A stretch of 64,000 bases of DNA from Marinobacter bohaiensis (GTDB lineage: Bacteria; Pseudomonadota; Gammaproteobacteria; Pseudomonadales; Oleiphilaceae). Where the stretch lies: the NCBI RefSeq assembly GCF_003258515.1, contig NZ_QGEH01000003.1, positions 248,001 through 312,000 of the forward strand, in the 5' to 3' direction. The position numbers and the translations under genes are program-made. Positions 63,238 to 64,000 of the stretch are shown here, one piece after another. Under the pieces are notes generated by a model. The model saw only the letters and a list, made by a program, of their open reading frames with translations, did not search any database and had not been told where the DNA came from. Position 1 is the first letter of the stretch. Each line of letters opens with the position of its first letter.

Positions 63238-63400
63238 TGTTATTAGCCTACAGATTGAGTTTCGCGATTGGCTGTGAGTATGATCAATGTCACCAGCAAG
63301 CGGGTAGCCACGACTGCCCGTCACCCTGTTTGATGGCAGGGCGGGATCTCCGGCGGCGCCGTCTGCCGGTGGATTCCGTCGCCCGATCCGGAGATTCACC

Positions 63401-64000
63401 ATGTTCAAGCTTGGGCTCATTGGCCAATCCATCGCGCAGTCCCGCTCGCCGGCACTGCATGAAATGCTCGGCGAGATTCACGGCCTGCCGGTCAGCTACG
63501 TTCTGCACGAGCCTGAAGACAGTTCGCCGGAGGCCTTCCGGGCCACCCTGCAGCAGCTGCGGGATCAGGGCTACCGCGGAACGAACGTGACCTTCCCCTA
63601 TAAGCAGCTGGCCGTGGCGGAAGTCGATACTATCAAGCCGTCGGTGGAGCGGGTCGGGTCCACCAACACCCTGGCTCTGGGGGAGCGCGTCGTCGCCTAT
63701 AACACCGACTACACCGGCTTTATCCGGGGCTACCGCCGTCGTAACGGCGAACGGGCGGCTGGCCGCGTGGTGCTGGTGGGCGCCGGCGGCGTGGGCCGCG
63801 CAGTGGCGTTTGCACTGTTTGAGGTGGGTGCCACCGAAGTGTTGATCTCGGACCTGAATCGCGACAGCGCGAACTCGCTGGCTGTCGCCCTGAATGCCTC
63901 CGGCTGCACGTCCCGAGTGCTGGAGCCCATCGAGGTGGAAGATGCGGTGCGTGGTGCCGACGGCCTGGTGAACTGCACGCCGGTGGGCCATTACAAGTCG
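63401..64000 (+). CDS. Shikimate/quinate dehydrogenase (AroE/QsuD family), 3' end missing
   Basis: The first 200 residues, from the ATG at 63401 with GGAG seven bases upstream; the gene runs past the window end. Substrate-binding SRS (Ser14, Ser16), catalytic Lys68 in NVTFPYKQ, Asn89 and Asp103 in NTDYTGF are present, as is the cofactor motif GAGGVG (127-132). The NTDxTGF and GAGGVGRAVAFAL forms resemble, from memory, the catabolic quinate/shikimate dehydrogenase QsuD more than biosynthetic AroE. Divergent from the TRAP transporter genes and aroQ, it would oxidise imported quinate or shikimate. Confidence 0.85.
   Translation, partial: MFKLGLIGQSIAQSRSPALHEMLGEIHGLPVSYVLHEPEDSSPEAFRATLQQLRDQGYRGTNVTFPYKQLAVAEVDTIKPSVERVGSTNTLALGERVVAYNTDYTGFIRGYRRRNGERAAGRVVLVGAGGVGRAVAFALFEVGATEVLISDLNRDSANSLAVALNASGCTSRVLEPIEVEDAVRGADGLVNCTPVGHYKS

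Larger units (their letters stand above)
62736..63400. other. Long divergent regulatory region between dctP and the shikimate/quinate dehydrogenase
   Basis: 665 bases, markedly A/T-rich for this genome, with no credible gene; a 149-codon open frame (62773-63222) looks non-coding. It contains the two matching palindromes at 62884-62900 and 63221-63237, each roughly 150-165 bases upstream of the gene it faces. A regulator gene is not present here, so control must come from elsewhere. Confidence 0.6.

Noticed and set aside
63401-64000. Assignment as the housekeeping aroE
   Set aside because: Motif forms and the divergent TRAP/aroQ context favour a catabolic QsuD-like enzyme, so the symbol was left empty.

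Overview
The window is GC-rich chromosomal DNA from a gammaproteobacterium, most probably a marine or halophilic relative of Marinobacter. The strongest pointer is the fatty acyl reductase at 15963-17489, which from memory closely resembles the Marinobacter enzyme that makes fatty alcohols for wax esters. I see no tRNA or rRNA genes, no CRISPR array, no insertion sequence and no phage gene. Genes are tightly packed on both strands, and the first and last genes (tsaB and a shikimate/quinate dehydrogenase) are cut by the window ends.

Layout. 1-9 kb is mostly housekeeping: tsaB, uppP, a small unknown, rsmJ, plsB, nudC, murI, then a minus-strand pair of a DUF2156 (MprF-like) protein and a methyltransferase. 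9-16 kb is signalling: a periplasmic solute-binding-like protein, a c-di-GMP response regulator (REC-PAS-GGDEF-EAL) translationally coupled to an HDOD-GAF-histidine kinase, and a divergent MinD/ParA-type ATPase. 16-25 kb is lipid and acetate metabolism: the fatty acyl reductase, acetyl-CoA synthetase with an ErdR/CrbR-like response regulator, an acyl desaturase with apparent lipid-sensing and oxygen-sensing sites, a TSUP permease, a DUF1439 lipoprotein and a HAD phosphatase. 25-29 kb holds an aminotransferase, a D-2-hydroxyacid dehydrogenase, a tartrate-dehydrogenase-like enzyme and a small membrane protein.

29-34.6 kb is a five-gene catabolic operon divergent from a LysR regulator: an ACAD10/11-type acyl-CoA dehydrogenase, an SDR, an APH-fold kinase, a histidine phosphatase and a second SDR. 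This is the split form of the ACAD11 (kinase plus dehydrogenase) system for 4-hydroxyacyl-CoA breakdown. 34.6-52 kb is mixed: PBP4, a double thioredoxin-fold protein, two aldo/keto reductases, an enoyl-thioester reductase, a GFA protein, an ABC/FtsX/AttH lipoprotein set, glycerate kinase, a PQQ sugar dehydrogenase, dodecin, a ZIP-like protein, an ABC exporter, YaiI and a SixA-like protein. 52-58.3 kb has a 2-oxoacid dehydrogenase complex lacking its own E3, then a flavin hydroxylase with a MarR regulator (MobA/MobR-like).

59.4-64 kb looks like a quinate/shikimate uptake and utilisation locus: aroQ, a TRAP transporter (dctM, dctQ, dctP) and a divergent QsuD-like dehydrogenase. The intergenic gap holds two copies of a 17-bp palindrome whose differences are compensatory, so they are probably operators of one unseen regulator. 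Taken together the window describes an aerobic heterotroph living on acetate, fatty or hydroxy acids and plant-type aromatic precursors, with membrane-lipid control.
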